64,000 bases of DNA from Idiomarina zobellii (lineage in GTDB: Bacteria; Pseudomonadota; Gammaproteobacteria; Enterobacterales; Alteromonadaceae): NCBI RefSeq assembly GCF_900100855.1, contig NZ_FNCB01000003.1, positions 62,001-126,000 on the forward strand, written 5' to 3'. The translations under genes and the position numbers were made by a program. The notes under the pieces were generated by a model. That model had not been told where the DNA came from, searched no databases, and saw nothing but the letters and a program-made list of their open reading frames with translations. Every line of letters begins with the position of its first letter. Position 1 is the first letter of the stretch. Shown piece by piece: positions 37,183 to 45,387 of the stretch.

Positions 37183-38090
37183 TGCGGTAACTCCTCGAAT
37201 ACAGCTAAACCTGGCAAGTCAGTAAAGTCACCCTCTATTAATTCTTGTGACCACTGTGGATAATGATAAACACTGCACTCTACGGCCAGCATTTGCGCCA
37301 AACTCATTGCTACGACATCTTGTTTCACGTGCTCAATAGCAATATGGATATGTTTTATTGGCGCTTGTCGTAAATGACTTTCAAAGTAGTCGACTGACCG
37401 CTGTAACTCCGTCGCTAATGGCTCCAGCGCGCCTGCTTCTATTTCTTCTTCGGTGTACCTATCTATTGCGGCAACGCCGCGCAAAATACGGGTAAACAGC
37501 AGTCCTTTCGAGGTGTAAATTTGAGCCAAATACTGCTTTTCCTGAGTTTGGTAAATAACCATTTCAGGATAAGAGGCCGGCTTAATTAGGCTCGGTAATG
37601 TCAGCTCAGATACAGTAATAGCCACCAATGACAGGTCATTGTCTTCCAAAAAGTCGACCCATGGTTTGAGCAACTGCTTACTCGCTGCCACCGCCACGAC
37701 TTTATCCTGTCCCGTTGGTTGCTCAGGAAACTCGTAGTAATCCGCGATAATATCGTCTGCTGATAAAGACACGAGATCATCTAAACTATATTTCAGGCTC
37801 TCTGCAATTTCTTCCTGGTCGACCATGGGGCGGTCAACTAGCACAGATTCATAACAGTCAGTTCCCAATACCAGTGTCACGGAAGCATCTTTCAATGACA
37901 GCCGTTTGTATTTTTTTAGAATATGAGCCACTTTTTCAATGAGGTTGCCGGGCTGCGCGTCTTCTTGATCGTTCACAATGAGCTCACACTTTCCAGCGTA
38001 ACTCTTTGCGACTAATAAACGCACACTTTTTTGCGTAATTTGGAAGCAAACGTGATGAGCATTTTTTTTCTGTTGCTTAAATCCAAACAC
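37179..38090 (-). CDS. mshI: MshI1, PilM-like cytoplasmic protein
   Basis: This is the first gene of the MSHA operon here. The 303-residue protein has no signal or membrane helix and resembles PilM, the actin-fold cytoplasmic ring protein that binds the N-terminus of PilN. The block EEIAESLKYSLDDLVSLSADDIIADYYE is family-typical. The start is GTG 38090, with AAAGGTG upstream. In V. cholerae mshH (a CsrD homologue) precedes mshI; here pyrC is next, and mshH is not in the window. Confidence 0.87.
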   Translation of the reverse strand: MFGFKQQKKNAHHVCFQITQKSVRLLVAKSYAGKCELIVNDQEDAQPGNLIEKVAHILKKYKRLSLKDASVTLVLGTDCYESVLVDRPMVDQEEIAESLKYSLDDLVSLSADDIIADYYEFPEQPTGQDKVVAVAASKQLLKPWVDFLEDNDLSLVAITVSELTLPSLIKPASYPEMVIYQTQEKQYLAQIYTSKGLLFTRILRGVAAIDRYTEEEIEAGALEPLATELQRSVDYFESHLRQAPIKHIHIAIEHVKQDVVAMSLAQMLAVECSVYHYPQWSQELIEGDFTDLPGLAVFEELPQ

Positions 38091-38146
38091 CCGGCAACAC
38101 CTTTTTATTATTTTTAAAGCATCTTATCAGAATCTTTGCAAAGCAC

Positions 38147-38173
38147 ATTATAAAATGCACTTTAAACACTCAA
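38147..38173 (-). promoter_or_regulatory. Candidate promoter of the MSHA biogenesis operon
   Basis: On the minus strand a perfect TATAAT (38147-38152) lies about 57 bases before the mshI1 start. The best -35 is TTGAGT (spacing 15) or TTTGAG (spacing 16). The whole 128-base gap is AT-rich. No sigma-54 or palindromic operator was seen. Confidence 0.45.
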
Positions 38174-38191
38174 ATATAACTAATATCATAA

Positions 38192-38207
38192 CCCATATTT
38201 CTATGGG
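38192..38207 (-). terminator. Weak hairpin after pyrC
   Basis: CCCATA and TATGGG enclose a four-base loop just after the pyrC stop on the minus strand, followed by TTATGATATT. Stem and T-run are both poor, so pyrC transcripts may read into the msh operon. Confidence 0.3.
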
Positions 38208-38218
38208 CTCTTTCACTC

Positions 38219-39259
38219 TTAGCTCTGAACCTTCCAGTTAAGTGATTCACCCGACCAATACGGCACCATAGGTCCGTTTGCGGTATCCACCGTTGCAGGT
38301 ACCTGCCAAGTCTCTTTCACAAGAGTCAATTCGTTGGTATTTCTTGGCATACGGTAAAAGTCTGCACCAAAGCCACTGGCGAAATCGGCCAGTTTATCCA
38401 GCGCACCATGTGCATCGAAAAACTCAGCGTAGAGCTCAATAGCCGCAGGTGCGGAATAACAGCCCGCACAACCACATGCTGTTTCTTTTTTGTCTTGTGT
38501 ATGTGGCGCAGAGTCGGTTCCTAAAAAAAACTTCGGATTACCCGACAGGGCGGCTCTTTGCAGCTCCATTTGATGAGAGCGACGTTTTAAAATGGGCAGG
38601 CAATAATTGTGAGGGCGCACGCCTCCAACCAATAAGTCGTTGCGGTTCATCAGCAAGTGCTGTGGTGTCATTGTCGCAGCCACATACTCAGACGACTCTT
38701 CAACAAAGGCAACAGCGTCTGCCGTTGTTATATGCTCGAGTACCAAACGCAAAGTCGGGAATTTTTCCGTAATAGGACGTAAGTGGCGGTCAATAAAGAC
38801 TTTCTCACGGTCGAAAATGTCCACGTCAGCGTCTGTTACCTCTCCGTGCACCAGCAGCGGCACCTCGTGTTGCTGCATGGCTTCTAGCACTGGCGCCAGC
38901 GCATCAACCGACTTAACTCCGGCTGCGGAGTTTGTTGTTGCCCCGGACGGATACAGTTTAAAGCCAATGATATGCTCGTTGGCAGCTGCTTCGGCAACCA
39001 GTTCGGGGGTAGTTTCAGCGGTCAGGTAAAGCGCCATCATTGGCTGAAAGCGGTAGGTTTCAGGTAGCTGCTGTAAAATGCGCTGGCGGTACGCCATAGC
39101 TGCTTCGACAGTGGTTACCGGCGGAACCAAGTTTGGCATAATAACCGCGCGGTTAAATACCGCCGCAGAAGCCGGTACCGTTGTTGCTAACATCGCCTCG
39201 TCACGTAGGTGCAAGTGCCAGTCATCGGGGGTTGGAATTGTGAAAGTTTGCATAGTCAT
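38219..39259 (-). CDS. pyrC: Dihydroorotase (class II)
   Basis: This enzyme cyclises N-carbamoyl-aspartate to dihydroorotate in pyrimidine synthesis. The 346-residue length and the opening PTPDDWHLHLRD (metal-binding HxH) match the E. coli-type PyrC (348). Other landmarks are FKLYPSGATTNS (the carbamylated Lys), LLVHGEV and FFLGTDSAPH. Two in-frame ATGs lie two codons apart at the start (39259 and 39253); I cannot choose between them. Confidence 0.96.
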   Translation of the reverse strand: MTMQTFTIPTPDDWHLHLRDEAMLATTVPASAAVFNRAVIMPNLVPPVTTVEAAMAYRQRILQQLPETYRFQPMMALYLTAETTPELVAEAAANEHIIGFKLYPSGATTNSAAGVKSVDALAPVLEAMQQHEVPLLVHGEVTDADVDIFDREKVFIDRHLRPITEKFPTLRLVLEHITTADAVAFVEESSEYVAATMTPQHLLMNRNDLLVGGVRPHNYCLPILKRRSHQMELQRAALSGNPKFFLGTDSAPHTQDKKETACGCAGCYSAPAAIELYAEFFDAHGALDKLADFASGFGADFYRMPRNTNELTLVKETWQVPATVDTANGPMVPYWSGESLNWKVQS

Positions 39260-39308
39260 ACGCCACTGAAAAATGATGCCCTATTGTAGCGTATTATTCA
39301 GTCGCTTG

Positions 39309-39890
39309 TTAGCGCAGCTGCATAGCCTCTTTCCAATGTTTTCGACAACAAGACACATAGCGGTCGTTACCGCCTATGGCTATTTGCTGTCCCATGCGCA
39401 CCGCATTCCCTTTTTCGTCGACGCGCAACGACATCGTGGCTTTGCGCCCACAATGGCAAATGGTTTTCATCTCCACCAGCTTGTCGGCAACGGCTAACAA
39501 CACAGCACTGCCCGGAAATGCGCTGCCAAAGGCATCGGTGCGGATGCCGTAACACATAACTGGAATGTCGTCGGTATCAGTCAGAGTTGTCAATTGCCAA
39601 ACTTGTTGCTCGGTTAAAAACTGGGCTTCGTCAATCAAGACGCAATCAATAGCTTTACGCTTATGCTCCTGCCGAACAAGTTCGGTTAAATCACACTTGT
39701 GGGTAAAAGACAGTGCTTTGCGATCGATGCCTAAGCGCGATGCAATTTTGCCATGCCCCGCGCGATCATCGACTGCCGGCGTCATTAGCAAGACATGCTG
39801 CTCACGCTCTTCGTAATTATGCGCAACCTGCAGTAAGGATGTACTTTTGCCCGCATTCATAGCGGAATAGGTGAAATAAAGTGAAGCCAT
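39309..39890 (-). CDS. tdk: Thymidine kinase (type II)
   Basis: This 193-residue enzyme phosphorylates thymidine in nucleoside salvage. It shows Walker A SAMNAGKST near the N-terminus, the DEAQF motif, a lasso-region zinc site (CHCGRKATMSLRVDE and a later CCRKHW), and family length (205 in E. coli). It lies 49 bases after pyrC on the same strand and is divergent from add, which places three nucleotide-metabolism genes side by side. Confidence 0.95.
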   Translation of the reverse strand: MASLYFTYSAMNAGKSTSLLQVAHNYEEREQHVLLMTPAVDDRAGHGKIASRLGIDRKALSFTHKCDLTELVRQEHKRKAIDCVLIDEAQFLTEQQVWQLTTLTDTDDIPVMCYGIRTDAFGSAFPGSAVLLAVADKLVEMKTICHCGRKATMSLRVDEKGNAVRMGQQIAIGGNDRYVSCCRKHWKEAMQLR

Positions 39891-39992
39891 TTCTATTCTT
39901 GTTATTTTTAATACGCTGTCAGAATTGATGCAGAGATTAGCACGATTTTATGCCAAAATGTGACAAAGCAACGCAATTCAGGAGCTCTTCCC

Positions 39993-41219
39993 ATGCACTA
40001 TTCCCCCGAATTTATTAAAGCCATTCCCAAGGCAGACTTGCACCTGCACCTAGACGGTAGCTTACGTGCCAGTAGCCTTGTCGATATGGCAAAGCGCTCG
40101 GGTATTGAACTTCCCAGCTATACCGAAGAAGGCTTGTTCGAAAAGGTATTTAAGTCGCACTACAACAATTTGGGTGAATATCTCAACGGCTTTCAGTACA
40201 CCTGCGCGGTACTGCGTGACCTCGAAAACTTAGAGCAAGCCTCTTATGAATTGGCGGTTGATAATCAGGAAGAAGGCGTTAATTACATAGAGGTTCGGTT
40301 TGCGCCGCAGCTACTGATGGATCCGAGTAAGGGCGTTACCTTCGATACCATTATGCACGTAGTTAATGACGGCTTATCGCGGGCGAAGAAAGAGTACAAC
40401 AATCGTTCGGACGTTAAAAACGGCGATAAGCCTCCGTTTGACTACGGCATTATTAACTGCGCCATGCGCATGTTCGGCAAAAAGGGATTTTCGCCCTATT
40501 ACACACAAATATTTCAGTTGATGCGCGACTTTGAACCGATGCAAGTGATTAAAACGGCAGCAATGGATTTAGTGCGTGCCAGCGTTCGTATGCGTGACGA
40601 AGAAGGTATGCCGATAGTCGGGCTGGACATTGCCGGTCAGGAAATTGGCTATCCGGCGGGCGAATTTAAAGAGGTGTATGAATACGCGCACGAGAACTTT
40701 TTACTGAAAACCGTGCATGCGGGTGAAGCTTATGGCGCGGAGAGTATCTTTGAAGCGTTAACCAAATGTCATGCAGACCGATTGGGGCACGGATATTCAT
40801 TGTTCTCGCCAGAAATGACGGAAGACCCATCCATTGAAGATCCAAAAGCCTACGGTGAGAGTTTGGCATCTTATATTGCTGATCGACGCATTGCGGTTGA
40901 GGTTTGCCTGACCAGTAACCTGCAGACAAACCCAGCAATTGGCGATATCAAAAACCACAACTTCAAGCACATGCTGGATAATCGCTTAGCCACCATTATT
41001 TGTACCGACAACCGTTTGGTGTCACGCACAACAGTGACTAACGAGTACCAACTAGCACTGGATAACTTCGATATTTCGTTAAAACGCTTAAAGGATATTG
41101 TCGCTTACGGCTTTAAAAAGAACTTTTTCCCAGGCCGTTATGTTGAGAAGCGTAAATACGCCAAGCAGAACCTGGCGTATTTTGACAAGGTGGTCGAGCA
41201 GTTTGGTTTAAACGATTAA
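39993..41219 (+). CDS. add: Adenosine deaminase family protein
   Basis: This enzyme deaminates adenosine to inosine. The start is ATG 39993, with AGGAG eight bases upstream; an in-frame GTG at 39960 has no such site. The 408-residue protein is longer than E. coli Add (333). The zinc and catalytic motifs are DLHLHLDGS at the N-terminus, VHAGEAYG, and TDNRLVS in place of the common TDDP. The first Asp is the expected zinc ligand; the second position is Asn, as in some other bacterial members. I cannot exclude a preference for another adenine nucleoside. Confidence 0.88.
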   Translation: MHYSPEFIKAIPKADLHLHLDGSLRASSLVDMAKRSGIELPSYTEEGLFEKVFKSHYNNLGEYLNGFQYTCAVLRDLENLEQASYELAVDNQEEGVNYIEVRFAPQLLMDPSKGVTFDTIMHVVNDGLSRAKKEYNNRSDVKNGDKPPFDYGIINCAMRMFGKKGFSPYYTQIFQLMRDFEPMQVIKTAAMDLVRASVRMRDEEGMPIVGLDIAGQEIGYPAGEFKEVYEYAHENFLLKTVHAGEAYGAESIFEALTKCHADRLGHGYSLFSPEMTEDPSIEDPKAYGESLASYIADRRIAVEVCLTSNLQTNPAIGDIKNHNFKHMLDNRLATIICTDNRLVSRTTVTNEYQLALDNFDISLKRLKDIVAYGFKKNFFPGRYVEKRKYAKQNLAYFDKVVEQFGLND

Positions 41220-41223
41220 CGAG

Positions 41224-43212
41224 TTACTGGTCGTTTGATGTTTTCAGTTTCACACCCTGGTGCTTATCAAGGCTTTTGAATCCTTCGTTAAGCACCTTTT
41301 CTTCCACCTCTTTCGTGGGTATTTCGTTAATGCAAACCCACCTATTACGACCTTGTGACTTGCCATAATACATAGCTGTATCAGCCAATTGCACCAGGGT
41401 TCGCCAATGCGGTACCTGGTCAATATCGGTCAAGTACGGACAAATGACCCCACCGACCGTACAAGTAACAGGTAACTCTAAACCATTTGGCAGAATAAAC
41501 GGCTTTTGCGTAACTGCCTTGTGAATGCGCTGAGCAATATTGTGAAAGTCATCCTCGTCATCGACTTTTGCAACCACAAGGAACTCTTCTCCACCCCAGC
41601 GTACAAGCATATCCTGCTCTCTTAGTGCGTGCGTGACGCGGCGGGCAAATTCTTTTAACACCTCATCGCCAATGTCATGACCATAAGAGTCATTCAGCTT
41701 TTTGAAGTAATCAATATCGAACAGATACACCGCAAGGCGCTTATTGTCTTCTTCGCGATTCGCTAAGTTAACAGCGTCTAGCTCGCGCTGTATACGGCCT
41801 TCGAAATAAAGCCGATTATGTAGTCCGGTAAGAGAGTCCCTCTGGCTGAGCGCTTTAAACCGTTTGGCCTGGCGCAGCTTCTGCCGTATCTGCAATAAAC
41901 CGAAAACCACCACTAGTATAAAAATAGCGATAATGGCATACATAAGATTCGACTGGGTCTCACGTCGTTCGCGCTCTGCATCTTTTAAGAGCTCTTCTTT
42001 TTCCAGCAAATCTTTCTGTAACTCTGACTCGAGCTGCAAGCGACTGAGCTCTGCACTCGACGCCATAGCGCTACTGCTTTGCTTTAACTGATTTTGCAGT
42101 GTGCTTTTGTACAACTGGTAAAAATTCTCATGCCCTTCAATCCGAAGATCTGAGCTTTCCAACTCGGACATCCGCTTATAGACATCCAGCTTCACTTCTA
42201 ATTGAGTGTCCGGGTGCAGGTTATGGCAGGCGGGCACGTCATCTTGATTATTCAACTTATGATTGACCAACTGTTGATAACAAGCCAGGTACCGTTCAAC
42301 AACGGGGTCTTGATCTTCAAGCTGTGCGGATTGGTCAAGGTAATTAGCCGCTAATTCTGCCTTACCTAATTCAACTGCGGATAACGCAGAAAAAACCAAA
42401 GCAGACTTCGCCTGTACAGCTTGTTCCAAATTAACTTTTCCAAGCCAGTCTAAGGCTTTTTCATAGTCTCGTTCATGCAATGCATTGGCTACACCGAGGT
42501 TAAAGTACGTTAAATCAATGGTGTTTTGTGCGTGCTCAGGCGGTAGCTGGTTATCGTCCCTTAATGCCTTTGTCCGTTCCAGGATATGCTTGTGCAGTTG
42601 CATACCTTTTTGCCGATAGTTCGCGTCACCGTACATAATATAAAGCGTAGCGGTATCCTGCATGACACCGTTTAACACGAGCCAAGGTACACGTTGGTCT
42701 TTCGCAAGTGATAATGCTTGTTCAAAACTCTGAAAGGCTTGCTTAATATTACCGCTACTCGACTGCATCCAACCAATTTCAGCTAGAACTGACACCGCAA
42801 ATTCCACCCATCCTTCTTCAAGAAGCTTTTCGTGCAGCTCAAATAGTTTGGAAATTCGTTGCTCGTAACTAAGGTCGTCTACCGCTAAACAAGTATAGCG
42901 ATAATAAAAGTCAAAGCTTTGAGGTGGATGAGACTCACAAATTGAATTGGTTAACGTTGGCTCGCCGTTGTCGTCATATTCAAATGCGAGCATACGTTGC
43001 AATCGGTATTCTTCTACAACATTGATGTCTTCATTCAGTCGTTCATTCAGCCAGTTGACTTTTTCAAGGTAACTCAGCGTACCGTACTCAGCCGGAATAG
43101 GCGGCAACTGCTCTAGTTCTTCTAAAGAGATAGAGTCGTCCTGCGCATAAACGCCTGTCGTCAATGCGAGTGATATAACTAAGGTAAGCAGAAGTTGTAT
43201 TGTCAGTTTCAT
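41224..43212 (-). CDS. Membrane-bound TPR-GGDEF diguanylate cyclase
   Basis: This 662-residue protein should make c-di-GMP. From ATG 43212 (an earlier TTG at 43248 is less likely) it has a signal peptide (about 1-23, ending VYAQ), a periplasmic TPR-like helical region (about 50-370), a coiled coil (about 375-420), one membrane helix (about 424-442) and a cytoplasmic GGDEF domain (about 465-640). The active site is GGEEF at 540-544. An intact I-site RxxD (REQD, 531-534) lies five residues before it, so product feedback is likely. No EAL or HD-GYP domain is present. It is convergent with add (4 bases) and 120 bases downstream of ssb. Confidence 0.92.
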   Translation of the reverse strand: MKLTIQLLLTLVISLALTTGVYAQDDSISLEELEQLPPIPAEYGTLSYLEKVNWLNERLNEDINVVEEYRLQRMLAFEYDDNGEPTLTNSICESHPPQSFDFYYRYTCLAVDDLSYEQRISKLFELHEKLLEEGWVEFAVSVLAEIGWMQSSSGNIKQAFQSFEQALSLAKDQRVPWLVLNGVMQDTATLYIMYGDANYRQKGMQLHKHILERTKALRDDNQLPPEHAQNTIDLTYFNLGVANALHERDYEKALDWLGKVNLEQAVQAKSALVFSALSAVELGKAELAANYLDQSAQLEDQDPVVERYLACYQQLVNHKLNNQDDVPACHNLHPDTQLEVKLDVYKRMSELESSDLRIEGHENFYQLYKSTLQNQLKQSSSAMASSAELSRLQLESELQKDLLEKEELLKDAERERRETQSNLMYAIIAIFILVVVFGLLQIRQKLRQAKRFKALSQRDSLTGLHNRLYFEGRIQRELDAVNLANREEDNKRLAVYLFDIDYFKKLNDSYGHDIGDEVLKEFARRVTHALREQDMLVRWGGEEFLVVAKVDDEDDFHNIAQRIHKAVTQKPFILPNGLELPVTCTVGGVICPYLTDIDQVPHWRTLVQLADTAMYYGKSQGRNRWVCINEIPTKEVEEKVLNEGFKSLDKHQGVKLKTSNDQ

Positions 43213-43271
43213 ACTGACAAATTTAGAGGGAAAACAATGCGCTGACAAGGAAAGCGTAATAAAACCTTAAC

Positions 43272-43296
43272 AAAAAGGCTCCGCAGGGAGCCTTTC
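43272..43296 (-). terminator. Rho-independent terminator after ssb
   Basis: AAAGGCTCC and GGAGCCTTT (9-bp stem, loop GCAG) with a T-run (TTTTTG) on the minus strand. It lies 37 bases after the ssb stop and 60 bases before the GGDEF gene start, so it separates the two genes. Confidence 0.88.
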
Positions 43297-43332
43297 TTTA
43301 TTAGATGTCTACCTATTAATTTTTGTTTCCCG

Positions 43333-43875
43333 TTAAAAGGGAATGTCATCGTCAAAGTCGGTGTCCGGTGAGAACGGTGCCGGCTCAGCCGGTTTCTGTT
43401 GCGGCTGCTGACTCTGTTGAGACGGCTGTGGTGCCGGACGTTGTTGTTGCTGTTGGCCGCCATAGTTACCTTGTTGACCACCGCCATAACCCTGACCTTG
43501 AGCAGGTCCGCCCTGAGGGCCACCTTGAGGACCTCCGCGTGAGTCAAGCATCTGCATTTCGTTTATAACGATTTCAGTCGTGTAACGCTCTACATTGTCC
43601 TGTCCAGTCCACTTGCGTGTCTGCAAGCGCCCTTCAACATAAACTTTAGAACCTTTCTTAAGGTACTCACCAGCAATTTCTGCCAAACGGCGATACGCCA
43701 CACAACGGTGCCATTCGGTTTGCTCGCGTGGCTCTCCGGTTTGCTTGTCTTTCCAGGTTTCACTGGTCGCAATCGATAAATTGGCTATCGCCGTGCTGTT
43801 CTGGGTATAACGCACTTCGGGATCTGCACCCAGATTACCAATCAAAATAACTTTATTCACACCGCGGCTGGCCAT
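43333..43875 (-). CDS. ssb: Single-stranded DNA-binding protein
   Basis: This 180-residue SSB has an N-terminal OB fold (1-112, [20 protein letters not shown]), a Gly/Gln/Pro-rich linker (about 113-165) and the acidic tip DFDDDIPF that recruits repair and replication partners. Length matches E. coli (178). It starts one base after the yajR stop, so yajR and ssb are probably cotranscribed. No LexA box is visible in the few bases upstream. Confidence 0.97.
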   Translation of the reverse strand: MASRGVNKVILIGNLGADPEVRYTQNSTAIANLSIATSETWKDKQTGEPREQTEWHRCVAYRRLAEIAGEYLKKGSKVYVEGRLQTRKWTGQDNVERYTTEIVINEMQMLDSRGGPQGGPQGGPAQGQGYGGGQQGNYGGQQQQQRPAPQPSQQSQQPQQKPAEPAPFSPDTDFDDDIPF

Positions 43876-43876
43876 T

Positions 43877-45256
43877 TCACTCTCCTGTTCTTAATGCACT
43901 AAGCAGTTCATTCACTGCTTTTTCATCGTACGCTTTTTTATCGACTTTTAAATAAGTTGCCTGATCGTCTTCGACCCAGCGAGCTTCTTTTACACCCGTA
44001 ATGGTTAGTAACTGCTCACTTAAACGTATCGCTTTGTCTTTCGTCAAGTTTGGGGTTGCTACCGACAAGCTGGTGACGCTTTCCGGGTTCTTCATCAGGA
44101 AGCTGATAACAAACCAACATAGTAGCAAGATCAAACAGAATACCACAATGCCCGATGTCTGATAGTTTTGTAAGACCCAACCGCCTGCAACACCACCAAC
44201 AAACGCCCCTAAAAACTGGCTGGTTGAATAAATGCCACTGGCGCTACCCTTGCTACCAGCGGGAGCTATGCGGGTTAACAAAGAAGGTAAGCTGGCTTCA
44301 ATAAAATTAAAGCCTGTAAAAAATACGACTAACGCTGCGACCAACCAAACGGCTGACTCACCGGCGTAAAAAACCGTCGCCAGCGAAATAATGAGTATAG
44401 CGATAGATGCTCGTAACCACTGTACTGAGCTATTATTTCGGGCGCTTCGAATAATCATAGGCACCATTAATACAACCGATGCAGCAAGCGTTGGTAAATA
44501 AAACCAAGCGTGTGTTTGACTCTCAAACCCTGCGCTTTGCAGTTGTGTGGGAATAGTCACAAACCAAGCTGTTAAAATAGCGTGCAGAACAAAAATACCC
44601 GTGTTCAGACACCAAAGCTGTTTATGCTTTAAGAGCTTTTTCAGCTCGGAAGCCACCGGCAGAGACTCCCGTCTCGCTGAGGTTGTTACCACTTTAGGCA
44701 CACTCATAACCAGCACAACAATACCCAACACTCCGGTTGCAGCGGTAAACCAGAAAAGCCCTGACAAACCAATAACACCGCCGAGCAGCGGTCCGACAAC
44801 CAACGAGACGGCAAACGCCAAGCCAATACACATACCAATAATAGCCATGACTTTCGGTCGTTGCTCGTCACGCGATAAGTCCGACGCCAACGCCAAAATA
44901 GCAGCAGCTATCGCACCAACGCCCTGCAGCGCTCGACCAACACTCACCATTACCAGGCTATCGGCTAATGCTGCAACAATACTACCCAGCACGAACACCA
45001 CTAAACCGCCAATAATAATGGGCTTTCGGCCGATACGGTCGGACGCCATACCTAATGGAATTTGCAGCAGCGCTTGGGTCAGACCATAAGCACCTAATGC
45101 AACACCAACAAGCAATGGTGAATAATCCGGATAGGCTTGTGCGTAAACCGCCAATACCGGCATGATCAAAAACAGCCCTAACATCCGTATACCAAATACG
45201 GACGCCAGTGAGAATGCGGCTTTACGTTCGGTCTTATTTAACGAGTGTTGCGTCAT
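43877..45256 (-). CDS. yajR: YajR-like MFS transporter with C-terminal YAM domain
   Basis: This 459-residue major-facilitator protein has about twelve membrane segments, the MFS motif [12 protein letters not shown] between helices 2 and 3, and a cytoplasmic C-terminal ferredoxin-like domain (about 400-455, with [25 protein letters not shown]). That domain arrangement is that of E. coli YajR (454 residues). The substrate is unknown. The ssb-MFS-uvrA neighbourhood is common in Vibrio and Shewanella. Confidence 0.88.
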   Translation of the reverse strand: MTQHSLNKTERKAAFSLASVFGIRMLGLFLIMPVLAVYAQAYPDYSPLLVGVALGAYGLTQALLQIPLGMASDRIGRKPIIIGGLVVFVLGSIVAALADSLVMVSVGRALQGVGAIAAAILALASDLSRDEQRPKVMAIIGMCIGLAFAVSLVVGPLLGGVIGLSGLFWFTAATGVLGIVVLVMSVPKVVTTSARRESLPVASELKKLLKHKQLWCLNTGIFVLHAILTAWFVTIPTQLQSAGFESQTHAWFYLPTLAASVVLMVPMIIRSARNNSSVQWLRASIAILIISLATVFYAGESAVWLVAALVVFFTGFNFIEASLPSLLTRIAPAGSKGSASGIYSTSQFLGAFVGGVAGGWVLQNYQTSGIVVFCLILLLCWFVISFLMKNPESVTSLSVATPNLTKDKAIRLSEQLLTITGVKEARWVEDDQATYLKVDKKAYDEKAVNELLSALRTGE

Positions 45257-45298
45257 GTTACTGCGTTTGCGCTAGTATCAGAATGAATCATGCTGATA

Positions 45299-45329
45299 TT
45301 GTACCAGAAGGCATACACTGTGCGATAAT
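45299..45329 (+). promoter_or_regulatory. Candidate uvrA promoter
   Basis: TTGTAC (45299-45304) and an extended -10, TGC-GATAAT (GATAAT at 45324-45329), lie 59 bases before the uvrA start, but the spacer is 19 bases, longer than ideal. No clear LexA box (CTGT-N8-ACAG) is seen in the 131-base yajR-uvrA gap. Confidence 0.3.
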
Positions 45330-45387
45330 AGCGTTTTGTCGTCGACTTCCTACAAGTTGAAGATTTGCTGAAAAACAGACGGGAATT

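Noticed and set aside
39960-39992. GTG start for add
   Set aside because: No ribosome-binding site; AGGAG is placed correctly for the ATG at 39993.
43213-43248. TTG start for the GGDEF protein
   Set aside because: The added residues would precede a clean signal peptide that begins at the ATG 43212.
45293-45307. LexA box before uvrA
   Set aside because: CTGATATTGTACCAG has nine instead of ten bases between CTG and CAG and lacks the inner T and A of the consensus.
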